From Clostridium sp. OF03-18AA (GTDB lineage Bacteria > Bacillota > Clostridia > Lachnospirales > Lachnospiraceae): a DNA stretch of 64,000 nucleotides. The translations under genes and the position numbers were made by a program. Below, piece by piece: positions 1-8,713 of the stretch. Numbering within the stretch: the first letter of the stretch is position 1; the number at the start of each line of letters is the position of its first letter. Below the pieces are notes generated by a model. That model was not told where the DNA came from and did not search any database. It saw nothing but the letters and a program-made list of their open reading frames with translations. The DNA is taken from assembly GCF_003478035.1 (NCBI RefSeq), contig NZ_QUEP01000005.1, positions 124,001 to 188,000 of the forward strand, written 5' to 3'.

Positions 1-42
1 CCCGGCTCATCCGCAGCATGCCTCGATCGCAGGCGTGGTTCC

Positions 43-744
43 TCACGCCGCCCTCACGAATCCAAGTCTCTCCGCCACCTTCTTCGACACGATATTATCC
101 TTTTCGATCCGTGCGAGAAACTGAACTGTTCCGAATTCCTCTTTCGCATATTCAACAGCCGCCAGACATGCCTCTTTCGCATACCCCTGTCTCCGATATT
201 CCGGAAAGATATGGTATCCGAGTTCCAGCGTGTCATCCAGGATATTTTCATCGTCAAAAGACAAAAGCCAGTCTTCCACATCCCCGGCCGCATCATCCTG
301 CGGGATCCGGAATCCCACAACACCGGCGAGGTTTCCGCTCTTTTTTTCCTCGACCGCCCAGAATCCAAACTCAAACACTTCGTAGTGGCGCTTCGTGTAT
401 CCGGCGATCTTCTCCGCCGTATCCAGACCGTCATCGACATGATTTTTCACGATCTCCTCATAGTCGCGCTCCGCGATCTCACGGAGAATGAGCCGCTCCG
501 TCTCACAGATCGTCCAGGGCAGTCCCAGATGGCGCCTTGCGATCCGCTCCAGAAACTCTTCATCTGCATCCTCGACATCTGTGATCAATGTGTCCGCACA
601 CCATTCATTTTCCTTCCCGTCTTCTCTCCATAATCCAACAATGGCTCTCCTTGCAGCTTTCGCCGCCTGGAGAGCCTCGTTTTCATCTGAGATCAGAACA
701 GGAACTTTTTCACCGTCTACCATTGCGTAACGGATCTCCTGCAT
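43..744 (-). CDS. GNAT family N-acetyltransferase
   Basis: This 233-residue protein has a GNAT fold in its C-terminal two thirds. From about residue 80 it reads as a typical RimJ/RimL-like acetyltransferase (ETERLILREI start), and the acetyl-CoA loop appears as YRRQGYAKEA near residue 190, followed by KVAERLGFV. The first 75 residues are an extra N-terminal segment that I do not recognise. The start ATG follows a good AAAGGAG site. It lies 18 bp downstream of the cyclophilin gene on the same strand, so the two are probably co-transcribed. The substrate (small molecule or ribosomal protein) cannot be deduced. The family call is secure and the function is open. Confidence 0.85.
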   Translation of the reverse strand: MQEIRYAMVDGEKVPVLISDENEALQAAKAARRAIVGLWREDGKENEWCADTLITDVEDADEEFLERIARRHLGLPWTICETERLILREIAERDYEEIVKNHVDDGLDTAEKIAGYTKRHYEVFEFGFWAVEEKKSGNLAGVVGFRIPQDDAAGDVEDWLLSFDDENILDDTLELGYHIFPEYRRQGYAKEACLAAVEYAKEEFGTVQFLARIEKDNIVSKKVAERLGFVRAA

Positions 745-762
745 GGCCTCACTCCTTTTTTA

Positions 763-1290
763 TCAACACTTCTCCGGTTCCGGATACTCTACGCCGAAGG
801 TCTCTGCTGTGATGGATTTGATTTTCTGTTCCTTCATCGGGCGGTCGCTGTAATCGGTGCGGACCTCAGCGATCTTGTTGACGATGTCCATACCGTCGAT
901 AACCTGACCGAATGCCGCATACTCACCGTTTAAGTACGGAGCATCCTTGTGCATGATGAAGAACTGGGAACCTGCGGAGTTCGGGTTCATCGCGCGGGCC
1001 ATAGAGAGAACACCCTCGGTATGTGCCAGATCATTCTGGAAACCGTTGTGGGAGAACTCTCCCTTGATGCAGTATCCCGGGCCGCCCATTCCGTTGCCGT
1101 CCGGGCATCCGCCCTGGATCATGAAGCCTTTGATCACGCGATGGAAGATCAGTCCGTTATAGAATCCCTTATTTACAAGACTTAAAAAGTTATTTACCGT
1201 ATTCGGAGCAACGTCCGGGTAAAGCTCAGCTTTGATGATATCGCCGTTTGTCATTTCGATGGTAATGACCGGATTTTTCTTTTCTGCCAT
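763..1290 (-). CDS. ppiB: peptidyl-prolyl cis-trans isomerase, cyclophilin type
   Basis: This 175-residue cytoplasmic cyclophilin has no signal peptide. The family signature FHRVIKGFMIQGG is at residues 49-61, including the catalytic Arg, and the NSAGSQFFI core follows. Cyclophilins catalyse cis-trans isomerisation of X-Pro bonds during protein folding. The length fits the short bacterial PpiB group. The start ATG has an AAAAAGGAG site. A near-consensus promoter lies about 130 bp upstream (1419-1447), and the GNAT gene follows closely. Confidence 0.93.
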   Translation of the reverse strand: MAEKKNPVITIEMTNGDIIKAELYPDVAPNTVNNFLSLVNKGFYNGLIFHRVIKGFMIQGGCPDGNGMGGPGYCIKGEFSHNGFQNDLAHTEGVLSMARAMNPNSAGSQFFIMHKDAPYLNGEYAAFGQVIDGMDIVNKIAEVRTDYSDRPMKEQKIKSITAETFGVEYPEPEKC

Positions 1291-1418
1291 TGTCTTTCTC
1301 CTTTTTCCTCAGACACGACCGCTGGCTCAGAAAACAGATTTTCTTCTTCCGCTGGCTGCGTCTTCATTCTTTTTTTACTGCAGCCGTCCAGGAATCTTCC
1401 GGCTGCCGATTACCCTAT

Positions 1419-1447
1419 ATTATACAGGGCATGGCCCCGGATGTCCA
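1419..1447 (-). promoter_or_regulatory. promoter for ppiB
   Basis: On the minus strand TGGACA (-35) and a perfect TATAAT (-10) are separated by exactly 17 bp. Transcription would start near 1412 and run into ppiB. The -10 box is nearly palindromic, so a weak opposing promoter is possible. Confidence 0.75.
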
Positions 1448-1479
1448 CAATTTTTCATGGCAACATTTTATCTCTATGC

Positions 1480-1640
1480 CATACAGCAGCGGTGAGACTC
1501 CGAGCAGGAGCGCCTTAATTCAGGGATCTGGTTCCTCTTAGCCCGCGGCCTTTAGCAGTCACACGAAGGCTTAGCGGAAGCTTTCCTAAATTACCGAGTG
1601 CTCCTGATCGGATGCTCACCGCGTACCCTCACCAATACAC
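1480..1640 (-). ncRNA. structured RNA candidate, possibly 6S-like
   Basis: The 355-base interval between ppiB and the SIMPL gene holds a long interrupted hairpin. GCGGTGAG (plus strand, 1487-1494) pairs with CTCACCGC near 1613-1620. Inside it come a 4-bp and a 7-bp helix (CAGGAGC with GCTCCTG), then TAATT/AATTA and AGG/CCT, an asymmetric central bubble, and an apical CCGC...GCCTT / AAGGC...GCGG stem. A one-bp G-U wobble forms only in the minus-strand RNA, which favours that strand. A rod with an asymmetric central bubble and a total of 150-180 nt is the layout of 6S RNA. I see no clear promoter or U-run terminator, so the identity and the exact ends are tentative. Confidence 0.35.
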
Positions 1641-1646
1641 TACTTC

Positions 1647-2423
1647 TTAATCAACCATGGAGAACACGATCTTGATATTCGCATCAACTTCCATCTCTCC
1701 CGGCATCACGTTCATGTCCTCAACCGCATTCTCTGCTCCTGCTGCCATCGACACACTTTCTTTCTGCAGGTTCACGCCGCCGTCTATGTATCTGCCGTAC
1801 TGGTTGTCCGAATATTCCTCGATGCTGACCACATCTCCGAGTGTCCGTCCGCTGGCCTCTGCGAGCGCCTGTGCTTTTGTTCTCGCCAGCTCGACCGCTT
1901 TCTTTAACGCTTCCGCATACGCATCATCATATCCGCTGGAATAGTAGGATACGGAATAGATCTCATTTGCACCGGCGTTGACTCCGCCAGAAAGCAGCGT
2001 CCCAACCTGCTCCACCGTCACGTCGGAGACAGTCACTTCCGTCTGCATCTCATATCCGATGAGTTTTCTTGTATCGGAGCTCCAGTCATACCGCGGATTC
2101 AGGCTGTACCCGGATGTCGTGATCGATTTTTCGTCGATCCCCTGTCCTTTCAGATATTCAGTCAGAGAGTTCAGAGCTTCCGTATTCTTCTGCTGGCACT
2201 CATCCGCCTTCTTTGCCTCACTCGTCACCGCGAACACGATCTTTGCCATGTCCGGGACGATCTTCACGGTCTCGCTGCTGTCCATCGTGATCTTTCCGTC
2301 CGCGCTGTCTCCCACGTTCTCAACTCTCACCGTATCCGGCACCGATACACTCGTACTGCATCCCGCAAGAGAAACTGCTAGCATGGCTGATAATCCGATC
2401 GCTGTCAACATTCTTTTTTTCAT
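1647..2423 (-). CDS. SIMPL (DUF541) domain lipoprotein
   Basis: I place the start at the ATG at 2423 because AGGAGG sits 7 bases upstream and the product then begins MKKRMLTAIGL, a lipoprotein signal peptide with lipobox LAGC. The 258-residue product carries a SIMPL/DUF541 domain: residues around 45-80 read KITMDSSETVKIVPDMAKI, then GYSLNPRYDW, and a C-terminal IKIVFSMVD strand. SIMPL proteins are widespread periplasmic or cell-surface proteins of poorly defined function. It stands alone, between a structured RNA candidate and a peptidase gene. Confidence 0.85.
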   Translation of the reverse strand: MKKRMLTAIGLSAMLAVSLAGCSTSVSVPDTVRVENVGDSADGKITMDSSETVKIVPDMAKIVFAVTSEAKKADECQQKNTEALNSLTEYLKGQGIDEKSITTSGYSLNPRYDWSSDTRKLIGYEMQTEVTVSDVTVEQVGTLLSGGVNAGANEIYSVSYYSSGYDDAYAEALKKAVELARTKAQALAEASGRTLGDVVSIEEYSDNQYGRYIDGGVNLQKESVSMAAGAENAVEDMNVMPGEMEVDANIKIVFSMVD

Positions 2424-2554
2424 ACTGATTCCTCCTTTTCTCCAAACGTCCGCCTGACGAATAAATTCCCGGCTTTTTATGTACATGGTCCTTACTCAGG
2501 GGTCCCGGAGCTCTCCGTTTCACCTTCCCTGCCCTGTATCATCTTATATGAAGG

Positions 2555-2563
2555 AGTATAGCA
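2555..2563 (-). promoter_or_regulatory. extended -10 promoter candidate for SIMPL gene
   Basis: The minus strand reads TGCTATACT, an extended -10 (TGn-TATACT), about 130 bp upstream of the chosen start. No convincing -35 is present. Confidence 0.4.
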
Positions 2564-2691
2564 GAAAACTATGGAAGTATCTTATCTTTTCTCTTACAGT
2601 TTTTAGACAAATCCTTTATTTTTCCTGGTCTTTCTCCACCGGTCTTCTGTCACGAGTCTGCAGTCAGGAGGTTTCTGATCTGCAGATCCGT

Positions 2692-4497
2692 TCACACTGC
2701 TGTCTCAGCAAGCTCCAGCAAAATCTCCGGCAGCTCCACAAGAAGACTCTTTCGGTTCACGCGCTCTGTCCGTCTGTGGATGTCCTTTCCCCATGGGCCA
2801 AGGAGGACCGCCGGGATATTCAACTTCCCGATCTCCTTGAAATCGACCCGGTAACCGTCTCCCCACAGTGGAGTCTCCGACGCATAACCGGAAAAATCCA
2901 TTTCCCCGCAGACACCACAATAGCTCAGATCGGAAATTCCCGTAAAATAGTGGACTTTCTTCACCGGGCAGCCGGCATTTTCCGATACCTTTTTGATCTT
3001 CCGGAACAGAAAACTCCCGACGCCCTCTTTTCCCGCCATCTGGTCGCTGTGGTAGGCAGGATAAAGTGGCGGCGCAAACCCAAGTACCATCAAAGGTGTC
3101 GTGATCCCCGACCAGTCCAGAACTTCGGTCATCAGCTCGATCGTCGCCTGCGGATAATTTGTTTCTCCGTTTTGGATCTTCTGCTCCATCTGGGTTTTCT
3201 GTTCCCGGAAAAATCTTTCAAATCCATCAGAATCCTTTTCCCGGCAGCGTTCCGCAAGTTCCGCAAAAGAGAGCACTTCAAAATCCTGCTTTTTTTCCTG
3301 TCCGCCTGCTGTCCTTTCAATATCTTCTGGAACATTTTCTGTTCTAAGGATTCGCCTTCCGCACAGCTTCCCTTCCAGTTTTTTCCGCTCTTCTTCCATC
3401 TTATCGATATACCCGGAAAATGCTTCATACCCGCACTCCCGAAGCTTTTCGATGATCTCCTCCGGCCCCGACCTAAAGCTCAGAACGTTCAGATATCCGG
3501 CGGCCCTGGCCGGGACTGACACATCATACTCCCGCTTCCTGTCACGGAAATTCAGCCATGTGGGCGGCATGCAGACCTCCCCGTCGAACATCTCGGCAAA
3601 CTCCGCTGAGAGCTCCGTCTTCTCAAACATCCGCCCCAGAACGCCGACCGCATTGATCCCATCAAAACATCTGCTCACATGGGCCGTCCTGCCCTGTACA
3701 AGGACCACCGGCATACATTTCCCGACCGATCCGAGAAATACCTCCTGACCTTCCTCATCCCGGCTCATCGGCTCAAGATCGATCAGAAGATCGTAGGAAA
3801 GTCCTTCCCGCTCCCTGAGATCCATGAGAAATCCTGCCGCACCTCTCATACCGGCCGAATAAGATTCCTCATCCGGCACAGCCAGAAACAGGATATTTCC
3901 ATTCAATCTGTCCGTCCCGTCAAGAACCTGCTCTCCGATCTCGTCAAGAACTGCAAGACCTGCCGCCAGTCCGCCCTTCATATCCGCCGCACCGCGCCCG
4001 AAGATCCACTCCCCTGACACAACATCCTTCCAGAAATCCTCCTCCGGATCATGCGCTGAACCCGCACGCAGCGTTGCAGCACTGCTGCCCTCTCTCCCGT
4101 GCATTTCGCCCGCATCTTCACAACTCCGGACCTCCGCCATCCTGCGGCTCATCAGCTCACTGTACTCCCTTTCAAACGCCGCCTTCAGCTCCTCCATCGA
4201 AAACGCCAGCGGTTTCAACGGACCATAGTCCTCCACACCGACCACATCATAATGACCGGTAAAAATGACCGTCCGCCCGGAACTTTTATTCCCCCGCACC
4301 AGTCCATACACCAGCGGACGCTTTTTCGCATCCCCCGGGATCATGATCTCTCCAAAATTCTCCGGATAAACCTGAAAATACGACTGCGCTTTTAAGATCT
4401 CCCCGATCCTTTCCGCCGCCATCTTCTCATCATCCGTATCAGAAATTCCTGGAACTGCCACAAGCGCCTTTAAATATTCATAAACCTTTTCTTCCAT
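2692..4497 (-). CDS. M20 family peptidase, RocB-like
   Basis: This 601-residue protein is far longer than ordinary M20 peptidases (about 400) and matches the size and layout of the RocB arginine-utilisation family. Metal-site motifs are visible: TVIFTGHYDVVG near residue 75, GRGAADMKGGLAAG near 170, and VPDEES near 207. It therefore probably hydrolyses a peptide or amidated amino acid using two zinc ions. RocB itself has no settled biochemical function. A consensus-like promoter lies upstream (4559-4588), and the gene is monocistronic. It sits next to an amino-acid symporter, which suits a role in amino-acid utilisation. Confidence 0.8.
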   Translation of the reverse strand: MEEKVYEYLKALVAVPGISDTDDEKMAAERIGEILKAQSYFQVYPENFGEIMIPGDAKKRPLVYGLVRGNKSSGRTVIFTGHYDVVGVEDYGPLKPLAFSMEELKAAFEREYSELMSRRMAEVRSCEDAGEMHGREGSSAATLRAGSAHDPEEDFWKDVVSGEWIFGRGAADMKGGLAAGLAVLDEIGEQVLDGTDRLNGNILFLAVPDEESYSAGMRGAAGFLMDLREREGLSYDLLIDLEPMSRDEEGQEVFLGSVGKCMPVVLVQGRTAHVSRCFDGINAVGVLGRMFEKTELSAEFAEMFDGEVCMPPTWLNFRDRKREYDVSVPARAAGYLNVLSFRSGPEEIIEKLRECGYEAFSGYIDKMEEERKKLEGKLCGRRILRTENVPEDIERTAGGQEKKQDFEVLSFAELAERCREKDSDGFERFFREQKTQMEQKIQNGETNYPQATIELMTEVLDWSGITTPLMVLGFAPPLYPAYHSDQMAGKEGVGSFLFRKIKKVSENAGCPVKKVHYFTGISDLSYCGVCGEMDFSGYASETPLWGDGYRVDFKEIGKLNIPAVLLGPWGKDIHRRTERVNRKSLLVELPEILLELAETAV

Positions 4498-4558
4498 TCG
4501 GTCCGTTCTCCTTTATATGAACATATGATGTCTTGTTTTTCTTACGAAATATGCTTTC

Positions 4559-4588
4559 ATTATACTAAAACTTTCCGGGATTTTTCAA
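4559..4588 (-). promoter_or_regulatory. promoter for RocB-like peptidase
   Basis: On the minus strand TTGAAA and TATAAT are separated by 18 bp, about 60 bp upstream of the start codon. Confidence 0.65.
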
Positions 4589-4603
4589 GATTTGCCGACA
4601 CAC

Positions 4604-4631
4604 GAAAAAAAGCACCCCGCCGAGTGCTTTT
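4604..4631 (-). terminator. Rho-independent terminator of the symporter gene
   Basis: On the minus strand AAAGCACTC pairs with GGTGCTTT around a GC-rich loop and runs into seven T residues. It closes the AGCS symporter transcript just before the RocB-like promoter. Confidence 0.8.
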
Positions 4632-4665
4632 CTTCTACAAAATGATTATTTGAAAAAGGGAGGAG

Positions 4666-4687
4666 AGCTGATAATCACTTATCAGCT
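4666..4687. repeat. perfect 9-bp inverted repeat
   Basis: AGCTGATAA and TTATCAGCT flank a 4-base loop in the AT-rich stretch between the symporter and its terminator. The rest of 4498-4894 holds only the promoter and terminator listed; no gene is visible. The role is unknown: it could be a 3' UTR hairpin or an operator. Confidence 0.5.
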
Positions 4688-4894
4688 CGAGTATTATGAA
4701 AAAAATCTTATAAGCAGCATCTGTATCAGATGTCTTTCTGTTTATGGTTATATGATATCCATAAAACATGAAGAAATCGTGTGAATTGTGTAAAAGAAAT
4801 TTGAAAACTTTTTGAACAAGATATGAACACCTGAAATCCCTTATTTTCACCCAAAGCATCTCCTCCCGCTGTGCCCCACGGCCGACCATGGTAT

Positions 4895-6256
4895 TTATTC
4901 CGCCGTCTCACGCTTTCCCGTATCCCGCTCCTTCTCTCCCGGCGCATCGATCTCCCCAACAAGCAAAACCAGCGCCGCCAGATTTGGCACCGCCATGAGC
5001 CCGTTAAAGATATCTGCCACCTGCCACACCGTCTCCATCGCCCCAAGGCACCCCAGAAACGCCGCCAGAAGATATCCCGCCGTATAAATTGCCGGAATCC
5101 TGCCCGATATCTTCCCTCCAAGATACTCCGCCGCCTGCCGCCCCATATAATACCAGGCGATGATCGTGGAAAATGCAAACAGGACCACACAGACTGCCAC
5201 CAGATACCCGCCCGGACTTCCAAGCGCCGTAAAGAAGCAGAGACTCGTGAGCGACGCCCCGTTTTCCGCGCCAGACTCCGAAGCCGCCCCTCTGCCCGCC
5301 ACACAGAGGATCACGAGCGCCGTCAGTGTGCAGCTCACGATCGTATCAAAAAACACCTCAAAGATCGCCCACTGCCCCTGGATCTCCTCCGCCGCCGTCT
5401 CCGCACTTCCGTTTAAGACCGCAAGACTTCCGAGTCCGGCTTCATTTGAGAACACGCCCCGCGCGATCCCATAGCTGACACATTGCGAGATCCCGTACCC
5501 CGCGATCCCGCCCACTGCACTGCGGAACGAAAAAGCATCCGCCATGATCGCCAAAAAGACTCCCGGAATACGTCCTGCATACAAAACGATCACTGCCAGC
5601 GCTGCCGCCGTGTAGATCCCGGCAGACAATGGGACAAGCCGCTCCGCCGCGAGAAAGATCCGCTTTCCGCCGCCCGCCAGCACACTCCCGGCAAGAGTCA
5701 CAACGATCACGCCCACCGCCGCCTCCGGGATCTCGTACACATAGGATACGGTCTCCGCGATCGCGTTGGCCTGCACCATGCTGCCCATCCCGAATGCCGC
5801 CGGAATGCAGAACGATCCGTACAGAACTGCCGCCCATAAACATCCCAGCCGTTTTTCCAGATACATCATCGGCCCCGCGCTCCAGCCGCCGTCCCGACCC
5901 TTTTCCCGGTACCGGATCCCCAGGACTGTCTCCCCGTAGGCTGTCGCCATTCCAAGGAACGCGGAGACCCACATCCAGAACACGGCGCCAGGCCCGCCCG
6001 CGATCACAGCCGCCGCGACTCCTGTGATATTCCCGGTCCCGATCGTGGCCGCCAGCGCCGTACATGCCGACCGGAATGATCCCCTGTGCTCACTCTTGTC
6101 ATGCAAAAGATTCCCGATCGTCGCATTCCACCAGTCCGGGATCTTCCTAATCTGAAAGAACCGGATCCGCACACTGTATACAAAGCCCACCATCAAAAAC
6201 AGGACCGGCGTCCACGGTCCCCAGACGATCCCATGAATTTTCCCGATCATGTTCAT
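4895..6256 (-). CDS. Na+:alanine/glycine symporter (AGCS family)
   Basis: This polytopic membrane protein of 453 residues belongs to the alanine-or-glycine:cation symporter family (AlsT/DagA type). The signature GTGNITGVAAAV and the following AGGPGAVFWMW are clear, and roughly ten hydrophobic segments follow. It imports small neutral amino acids with Na+. The open frame extends 63 codons further upstream, but that extension is polar and un-family-like. The ATG at 6256 has GGAG 7 bases upstream and starts the first membrane segment, so I use it. A strong terminator lies downstream. Confidence 0.9.
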   Translation of the reverse strand: MNMIGKIHGIVWGPWTPVLFLMVGFVYSVRIRFFQIRKIPDWWNATIGNLLHDKSEHRGSFRSACTALAATIGTGNITGVAAAVIAGGPGAVFWMWVSAFLGMATAYGETVLGIRYREKGRDGGWSAGPMMYLEKRLGCLWAAVLYGSFCIPAAFGMGSMVQANAIAETVSYVYEIPEAAVGVIVVTLAGSVLAGGGKRIFLAAERLVPLSAGIYTAAALAVIVLYAGRIPGVFLAIMADAFSFRSAVGGIAGYGISQCVSYGIARGVFSNEAGLGSLAVLNGSAETAAEEIQGQWAIFEVFFDTIVSCTLTALVILCVAGRGAASESGAENGASLTSLCFFTALGSPGGYLVAVCVVLFAFSTIIAWYYMGRQAAEYLGGKISGRIPAIYTAGYLLAAFLGCLGAMETVWQVADIFNGLMAVPNLAALVLLVGEIDAPGEKERDTGKRETAE

Positions 6257-6339
6257 CTCAAAGCTCCGTCCCCGACGATATGACGTTTCCCTGCTCCCAT
6301 TCCCATCACATGCCATTCTCAGTTTCTCTCTACGTTTTA

Positions 6340-6368
6340 TTCCCATTTTCACACAGGTATGATATAAT
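6340..6368 (+). promoter_or_regulatory. promoter for phospholipase C-like gene
   Basis: TTCCCA and a perfect TATAAT are separated by 17 bp, about 100 bp upstream of the GTG start. The untranslated leader contains one of the 36-bp repeats. Confidence 0.5.
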
Positions 6369-6407
6369 AACTGTAGTGTCTGCCGTTGGCAGCATTTATA
6401 CACAGGC

Positions 6408-6443
6408 AACGAGCCAAAGTCCGCGCTGGCGTGAGACCTTGGC
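6408..6443 (+). repeat. dispersed 36-bp repeat, copy 1
   Basis: This imperfect palindrome (GCCAAAGTC...GAGACCTTGGC) matches the reverse complement of 8563-8598 at 32 of 36 positions. It lies in the leader of the phospholipase C-like gene. Confidence 0.8.
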
Positions 6444-6469
6444 ATTTTCTTTCAAAGGAGATGATCCCT

Positions 6470-7450
6470 GTGCCGGGATTTACGACCCACTATCTGTTCG
6501 GTGTGAAAGCCTACAATGACCTCCCGAACAATTATTTAAAACATGTGATATCCAAATACCGCTGGCTGTACCAGCTTGGACTCCAGGGACCGGATATCTT
6601 TTTCTATAATGTCCCGATCCTCCGTCACAGAGACTACCGCAATGTCGGCTCCCATATGCACGAGTATCAGGTGAACGACTTTTTTAAGAACAGTCTTCTT
6701 GAACTCTCTGAGATCCGCTCAAGACAGCAGAAAGAGGAGGCAGCGGCGTTTCTCGCCGGGTTCATGTGCCACTATATCGCCGATTCGATCTGTCACCCGT
6801 TCGTCTACGGAAGGATCCAGTTCCGGACCGATAAGAAAAAGTCCGAATGTCATGGACTCCATGCCGCGCTCGAGAATGATATCGACGCGATCCTGTTGTG
6901 GAAGTTCAAACACAAAAAGCCGTCTGAATTCAATCAGGCCGCTTCTCTCTGTCTGAACACACAGGAAAGCCAGTTTGTCTCAAGATACCTGAGCAGGTGC
7001 ATCAACCGCACCTACTACCAGATCACAGAAAAGAACAATTTTCAGGTGACGGAGGGAATGGTCGCCCGGTCCATCTTTGCGATCCGCTTCGGAAGCCGGA
7101 TCCTGTCCGATCCCGCGGGTCACAAGACGCATCTGATCGGATCCGTGGAATCCATCTTTTTAAAGCATCCGATCGCATCCAAAAAGCTGGTGACCGATAA
7201 GCTCTCCGCAAAAGTCCATGAGATCCTGAACCTGGATCATGAAGTCTGGACGAATCCATGGGATCACTCCATCGCCTCCACGGCGTCTTTCCCGGATCTG
7301 TACCAGCAGACCTTAAAGAAATGCAATGCGGTCTACTACTACCTGAATGCATTCCTGATCGCGAATGTCCCCGCCGGACCGCCGGATATATCTGCGCTCC
7401 TCGCGGAGCTCGGAAACTATTCGTACCACAGCGGACTCGACGTCGGATAA
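6470..7450 (+). CDS. zinc-dependent phospholipase C family protein
   Basis: This 326-residue cytoplasmic-looking protein has no signal peptide. It matches the zinc-dependent phospholipase C-like family common in clostridia: an early HYLFG with the following GPD(I/F) motif, the histidine/aspartate core FMCHYIADSICHPFVYG, and a late NPWD. These His/Asp residues are the expected trinuclear zinc ligands. I chose the GTG at 6470 because AAAGGAG lies 9 bases upstream; the ATG at 6461 is too close to that site. Its substrate is unknown, and the lack of a secretion signal argues against a secreted toxin role. Confidence 0.75.
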   Translation: MPGFTTHYLFGVKAYNDLPNNYLKHVISKYRWLYQLGLQGPDIFFYNVPILRHRDYRNVGSHMHEYQVNDFFKNSLLELSEIRSRQQKEEAAAFLAGFMCHYIADSICHPFVYGRIQFRTDKKKSECHGLHAALENDIDAILLWKFKHKKPSEFNQAASLCLNTQESQFVSRYLSRCINRTYYQITEKNNFQVTEGMVARSIFAIRFGSRILSDPAGHKTHLIGSVESIFLKHPIASKKLVTDKLSAKVHEILNLDHEVWTNPWDHSIASTASFPDLYQQTLKKCNAVYYYLNAFLIANVPAGPPDISALLAELGNYSYHSGLDVG

Positions 7451-7731
7451 TCCGAAATACCCACGGCGGCTCTGAGCGGACGTGATGATATGAATTTTTA
7501 TGATACATGCGGATGATCTCTGTCCAAACCGGCAGAATTATCATATACTCATGATACCGGGACCAGACTTCTTTGACCCGGATATCATATTTCTCGCGAC
7601 TGTCAGAACTTTTTACAACTGCGGGAGAGCAAATTTCCGACCTGTCTGTATATGAAACAGCCGGATATTCCCGGAAATCTTCATTGCAGGGGGCAGGCAG
7701 GCGGGCAATACGAAAAAAGGAGAGTTAGATT

Positions 7732-8436
7732 ATGAAACCATTGATCTTACTGACCGGTGGAACCGGTGCAGCAGCCAACGGAACACCGACATGGGCATTA
7801 AACCAGAACTATGCGGAGAATATCCGCCGCGCAGGCGGTATCCCGATCCTCGCTGTCAACAATGACTGCGCTGAGGAGTATGCGGATCTTGCTGACGGTC
7901 TTCTCTTAAGCGGCGGCAAGGACGTTGAGCCAAAGCTCTATGGCCAGGAGAAAATGTTTGACTTCGTTATCACAGATCCGCAGCGCGATGACCTCGAATA
8001 CAAGATCATCAAGGCGTTCGTGGACCGCAAAAAACCAATCTGGGGCATCTGCCGTGGAATCCAGATCTTAAACGTATACTTCGGCGGCACACTCACCCAG
8101 GATATCCCGACTCAGCTCGGCGGCGACCACTCCAAGGGAGTCTGCCATCCGGTGCGCATCAAGAGTGATTCCATTCTCGGAAACCTCTACGGAGAGTCCA
8201 TGGAAGTAAACAGCTACCACCACCAGGCACTCGACAAACTCGGCGACGGCTTCCAGGCGATCGCATGGGGCGAATCCAACGGTCACACCTTCACAGAAGC
8301 GATCCAGCATGAATCTCTTCCGATCTGGTCCGTACAGTGGCATCCGGAGCGCATGACCGGTCCGGTCACGAACCCGAAGGAGTGCGTGGACTCTCTTCCG
8401 ATGTTCGAGTATTTTGTAAAGCAGTGTGCAAAATAA
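7732..8436 (+). CDS. gamma-glutamyl-gamma-aminobutyrate hydrolase family protein (peptidase C26)
   Basis: This 234-residue class I glutamine amidotransferase-fold hydrolase has the nucleophile elbow GICRGIQ near residue 105, with the catalytic Cys, and the His of QWHPE near 204. PuuD-type enzymes cleave gamma-glutamyl amides and release glutamate. The start has AAAAAGGAG upstream, and a terminator follows at 8453. The 281-base gap before it holds no gene or clear terminator, so read-through from the phospholipase C-like gene is possible. Confidence 0.88.
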   Translation: MKPLILLTGGTGAAANGTPTWALNQNYAENIRRAGGIPILAVNNDCAEEYADLADGLLLSGGKDVEPKLYGQEKMFDFVITDPQRDDLEYKIIKAFVDRKKPIWGICRGIQILNVYFGGTLTQDIPTQLGGDHSKGVCHPVRIKSDSILGNLYGESMEVNSYHHQALDKLGDGFQAIAWGESNGHTFTEAIQHESLPIWSVQWHPERMTGPVTNPKECVDSLPMFEYFVKQCAK

Positions 8437-8452
8437 ATGTACAAACACACCA

Positions 8453-8504
8453 AAAGCGCCGTATCTGTTCCCATGATGAGAACTGCGGCGCTTTGTCATT
8501 TTTT
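8453..8504 (+). terminator. terminator of the C26 gene
   Basis: AAAGCGCCG pairs with CGGCGCTTT, and a T-rich tract (ATTTTTT) follows after a short spacer. Confidence 0.75.
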
Positions 8505-8562
8505 CATGTCTTAAACAAGCGAAAACACGCTTCGCGAATTTCCCCTTATTATCGCGACAGTC

Positions 8563-8598
8563 GCCAAAGTCTCGCGCAAGCGCGGACCTTGGCTCGTT
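8563..8598 (-). repeat. dispersed 36-bp repeat, copy 2 (inverted)
   Basis: This is the inverted partner of the repeat at 6408-6443 (32/36 identical). The two copies bracket the two plus-strand genes between them. Confidence 0.8.
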
Positions 8599-8609
8599 GT
8601 TCGTGTAAA

Positions 8610-8658
8610 TAAAAAATGGCAGAATGTTTTCCCCGACTTTGTGAGAAAACATTCCGCC
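8610..8658 (-). terminator. terminator of the lipoprotein gene
   Basis: On the minus strand GGCGGAATGTTTTC pairs with GAAAACATTCTGCC, followed by ATTTTTTATTT. Confidence 0.8.
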
Positions 8659-8713
8659 GTCTTCTGATCCTAAATTGATTACCTTTTCGTAATTATTTCA
8701 ATTATTTGGTCAA

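Noticed and set aside
2479-3519. 346-codon open frame on the plus strand
   Set aside because: It is antisense to the RocB-like peptidase, which has clear catalytic motifs, and the translation is rich in His, Arg and Phe as expected of a shadow.
4635-4889. 84-codon AT-rich open frame on the minus strand after the symporter
   Set aside because: It has no family match, lies in a 3' UTR-like stretch before a terminator, and its first codons overlap the symporter region.
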